This document shows positions 62,559-64,000 of a DNA stretch of 64,000 bases, piece after piece (the first letter of the stretch is position 1; every line of letters starts with the position of its first letter). The notes under the pieces are model-generated. The model had not been told where the DNA came from, did no database searches, and saw nothing but the letters and a program-made list of their open reading frames with translations. Source of the DNA: Chitinophaga sp. SYP-B3965. Its GTDB lineage: Bacteria; Bacteroidota; Bacteroidia; Chitinophagales; Chitinophagaceae. The stretch lies in assembly GCF_009647655.1 (NCBI RefSeq), contig NZ_WJFD01000003.1:682001-746000 (forward strand), written 5' to 3'. A program made the position numbers and the translations under genes.

Positions 62559-64000
62559 TTAGAAACTGAGGTTCGCGCCAATGTTAATGATCCTTTGCTG
62601 CGGATAGTAATAGCCGTTGTCGTTAGGTATTTCAGGATCAAAGGATGGCCCGAATTTGTCAATAGAGAACAGGTTATTACCGCTCACATAGATCCTGGCG
62701 CCCTGTATTTTCGCTTTACCCAGTAAGGAAGATGGAAGGTTATAACCGATCTCCAAATTCTTCAGGCGAACAAAAGCAGCATTACGCAACCAGAAATCGG
62801 AAGCCATGGTGTTTACACCAAATGTCCTGCCCGTTGGTCCGCTGAAATTGCGGGGATAAGTATTGTCCCCTTCTTTCTGCCAGCGGTCTGTGAAAAACTC
62901 CCGTGCCAGATTAAGTCCTGCAGGAGCGAGATAAGATTTAGCCCTTGCCTGTCCCTGGAAGAAGATGGTGAAGTCGAGATTTTTCCAGGTGCAATTGAAA
63001 GAGGTACCAAAGATGATCTCAGGTGTTCTTACCAGCGGCGTCCTTACCATATCCAGTCCGTTGATCTGTTTATCGTTATTCAGGTCCTTGTAACGGATAT
63101 CACCGGGAGCTGTATTCGCAGGATGCGGACTGTTATCTATCTCCCGCTGGTTCTGATAAATACCATCGGACTGATAGAGGAACCAGGCATCGATCGGCAG
63201 GTTTGTTTTCTGCTGATAAGAAGGAATATTTCCTGCCTCATCCATATAGATCACTTTGTTCCTTGCGAATGTCATATTCCCTCTTACTGAATAGGAGAAG
63301 TTTTTACCCGTTCTGTTATTGTAAGAAGCCTCCACTTCAACACCTCTGTTCAGTACTTGCCCCAGGTTCTCGGAAGGCAGTGTAATACCTGTATAATCAG
63401 GAACAGATTCACTACGCGCAATCAATATCCCTGTACGCATAGACCGGAAAAAATCCAGGCTCAGGCCAATCTTTCCGTTCAGGAATTGAGACTCCACTGC
63501 AATGTCTGTGGTGTTCGCAACTTCCCAGGTGATATTCCTGTTAGGAGTAGGTCCCAGGTTGAGGGAGCTGACCTGTGAAGCACCGGACCCGAAAGAATAA
63601 CCGTAACCTCCGCCAAACAGATAGGTTTGAATATAATTGAAAGCACTCACGGCATCGTTCCCTGTTTTACCCCATGATGCTCTTAATTTCAGATCACTAA
63701 CGAAGGAGGAATGGAAAAATGATTCCTGGGAAATGCGCCATGCGGCAGAAACACCGGGGAAGAAACCATAACGTTTGCCTTCAGGGAAATTCTGTGATCC
63801 GTCATAACGCATGTTGTAATCCAGGAGATATTTATCTCTGAAATTATAAGAGATGCGGCTAATGAAATTGATACGTCCCGATTCTGCTGCTCCGGAATTA
63901 TTTTGTTGCCCAATAAGGCTGCCAGCAAACAATTCATCCAGTGAATTACTGAGGAAGTTAGACCGGTAAGCAGTAATGTTTTCTGCCTCTCCCTGGAATC
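62559..64000 (-). CDS. SusC/RagA TonB-dependent receptor, C-terminal part
   Basis: The frame is open from the stop at 62559 to the window edge, giving about 480 residues of the barrel (the real start lies outside). Seen: GRINFISRISYNFRDKYLLDYNMRYDGSQNFPEGKRYG, the common SusC segment SAAWRISQESF, LKLRASWGKTGNDAV, and the end INIGANLSF. The plug, TonB box and signal peptide are not in view. It is the outer-membrane transporter of the third SusC/SusD pair, upstream of SusD by 9 bases. The substrate is unknown but may be processed by the neighbouring six-hairpin-like enzymes. Confidence 0.94.
   Translation of the reverse strand, partial: FQGEAENITAYRSNFLSNSLDELFAGSLIGQQNNSGAAESGRINFISRISYNFRDKYLLDYNMRYDGSQNFPEGKRYGFFPGVSAAWRISQESFFHSSFVSDLKLRASWGKTGNDAVSAFNYIQTYLFGGGYGYSFGSGASQVSSLNLGPTPNRNITWEVANTTDIAVESQFLNGKIGLSLDFFRSMRTGILIARSESVPDYTGITLPSENLGQVLNRGVEVEASYNNRTGKNFSYSVRGNMTFARNKVIYMDEAGNIPSYQQKTNLPIDAWFLYQSDGIYQNQREIDNSPHPANTAPGDIRYKDLNNDKQINGLDMVRTPLVRTPEIIFGTSFNCTWKNLDFTIFFQGQARAKSYLAPAGLNLAREFFTDRWQKEGDNTYPRNFSGPTGRTFGVNTMASDFWLRNAAFVRLKNLEIGYNLPSSLLGKAKIQGARIYVSGNNLFSIDKFGPSFDPEIPNDNGYYYPQQRIINIGANLSF

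Overview
The window is a chromosomal segment of a Bacteroidota bacterium, most likely a member of the Chitinophagaceae and Chitinophaga-like. The evidence is three SusC/SusD pairs, an ECF sigma/FecR unit, a periplasmic-propeller regulator with a LuxR-type helix-turn-helix, LytTR signalling, many secreted glycoside hydrolases and short lipoprotein signals. The genus is inference. I found no tRNA, rRNA, CRISPR array, transposase or phage gene.

Layout. 1-346: start of a lipoprotein that leaves the window. 465-8943 (minus): a pectin/rhamnoside operon of GH106 alpha-L-rhamnosidase, an unassigned six-hairpin-like glycosidase, a GH43-like enzyme and a sialate-O-acetylesterase-like esterase, next to a GntR regulator. 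9097-15249 (plus): the divergent L-rhamnose catabolic operon rhaT, rhaEW (aldolase/dehydrogenase fusion), rhaM, rhaI, rhaB. Together they could release, import and break down L-rhamnose. 15362-19004 (minus): GH92 and a Tat-exported metallophosphoesterase.

19064-22289 (minus): a LytTR response regulator, two LytS-like kinases of equal architecture (the second with a degraded ATP-binding region) and a small lipoprotein. Five LytTR-type direct repeats lie upstream of the kinase operon and of the lipoprotein. 22412-22567 is a terminator-linked tandem repeat array, with a diverged relative at 48172-48270. 22599-25926: a Yx(FWY)xxD-type lipoprotein, a RidA-like protein lacking the usual arginine, and a GH127-like enzyme.

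26053-35572 (plus): an ECF sigma/FecR/SusC(STN)/SusD/DUF3823/esterase utilisation locus. 35663-39205: a siderophore-type TonB receptor with a PepSY-TM protein, followed by a truncated Crp/Fnr remnant. 39465-48160: the propeller-HTH regulator, a second SusC/SusD pair preceded by a duplicated operator-like block, and a phosphotriesterase-like hydrolase. 48439-53427 (minus): an NHL-repeat lipoprotein, a rhamnogalacturonan-acetylesterase-like SGNH enzyme, a PQQ dehydrogenase with an internal cytochrome c domain, and a VOC protein.

53481-64000: an accessory sugar cluster of a Gfo/Idh/MocA oxidoreductase, a sodium:solute symporter, two unassigned six-hairpin-like enzymes, a second GntR regulator and a third SusD/SusC pair (SusC is cut by the window edge).

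The most noteworthy signals are regulatory: the matched LytTR repeats with the kinase/pseudokinase pair, the 51-52 bp duplicated block before the second SusC, a 17-bp sequence shared by the GH106 and acetylesterase upstream regions, an 11-bp-phased triple repeat before the RidA-like gene, and the two related tandem repeat arrays.
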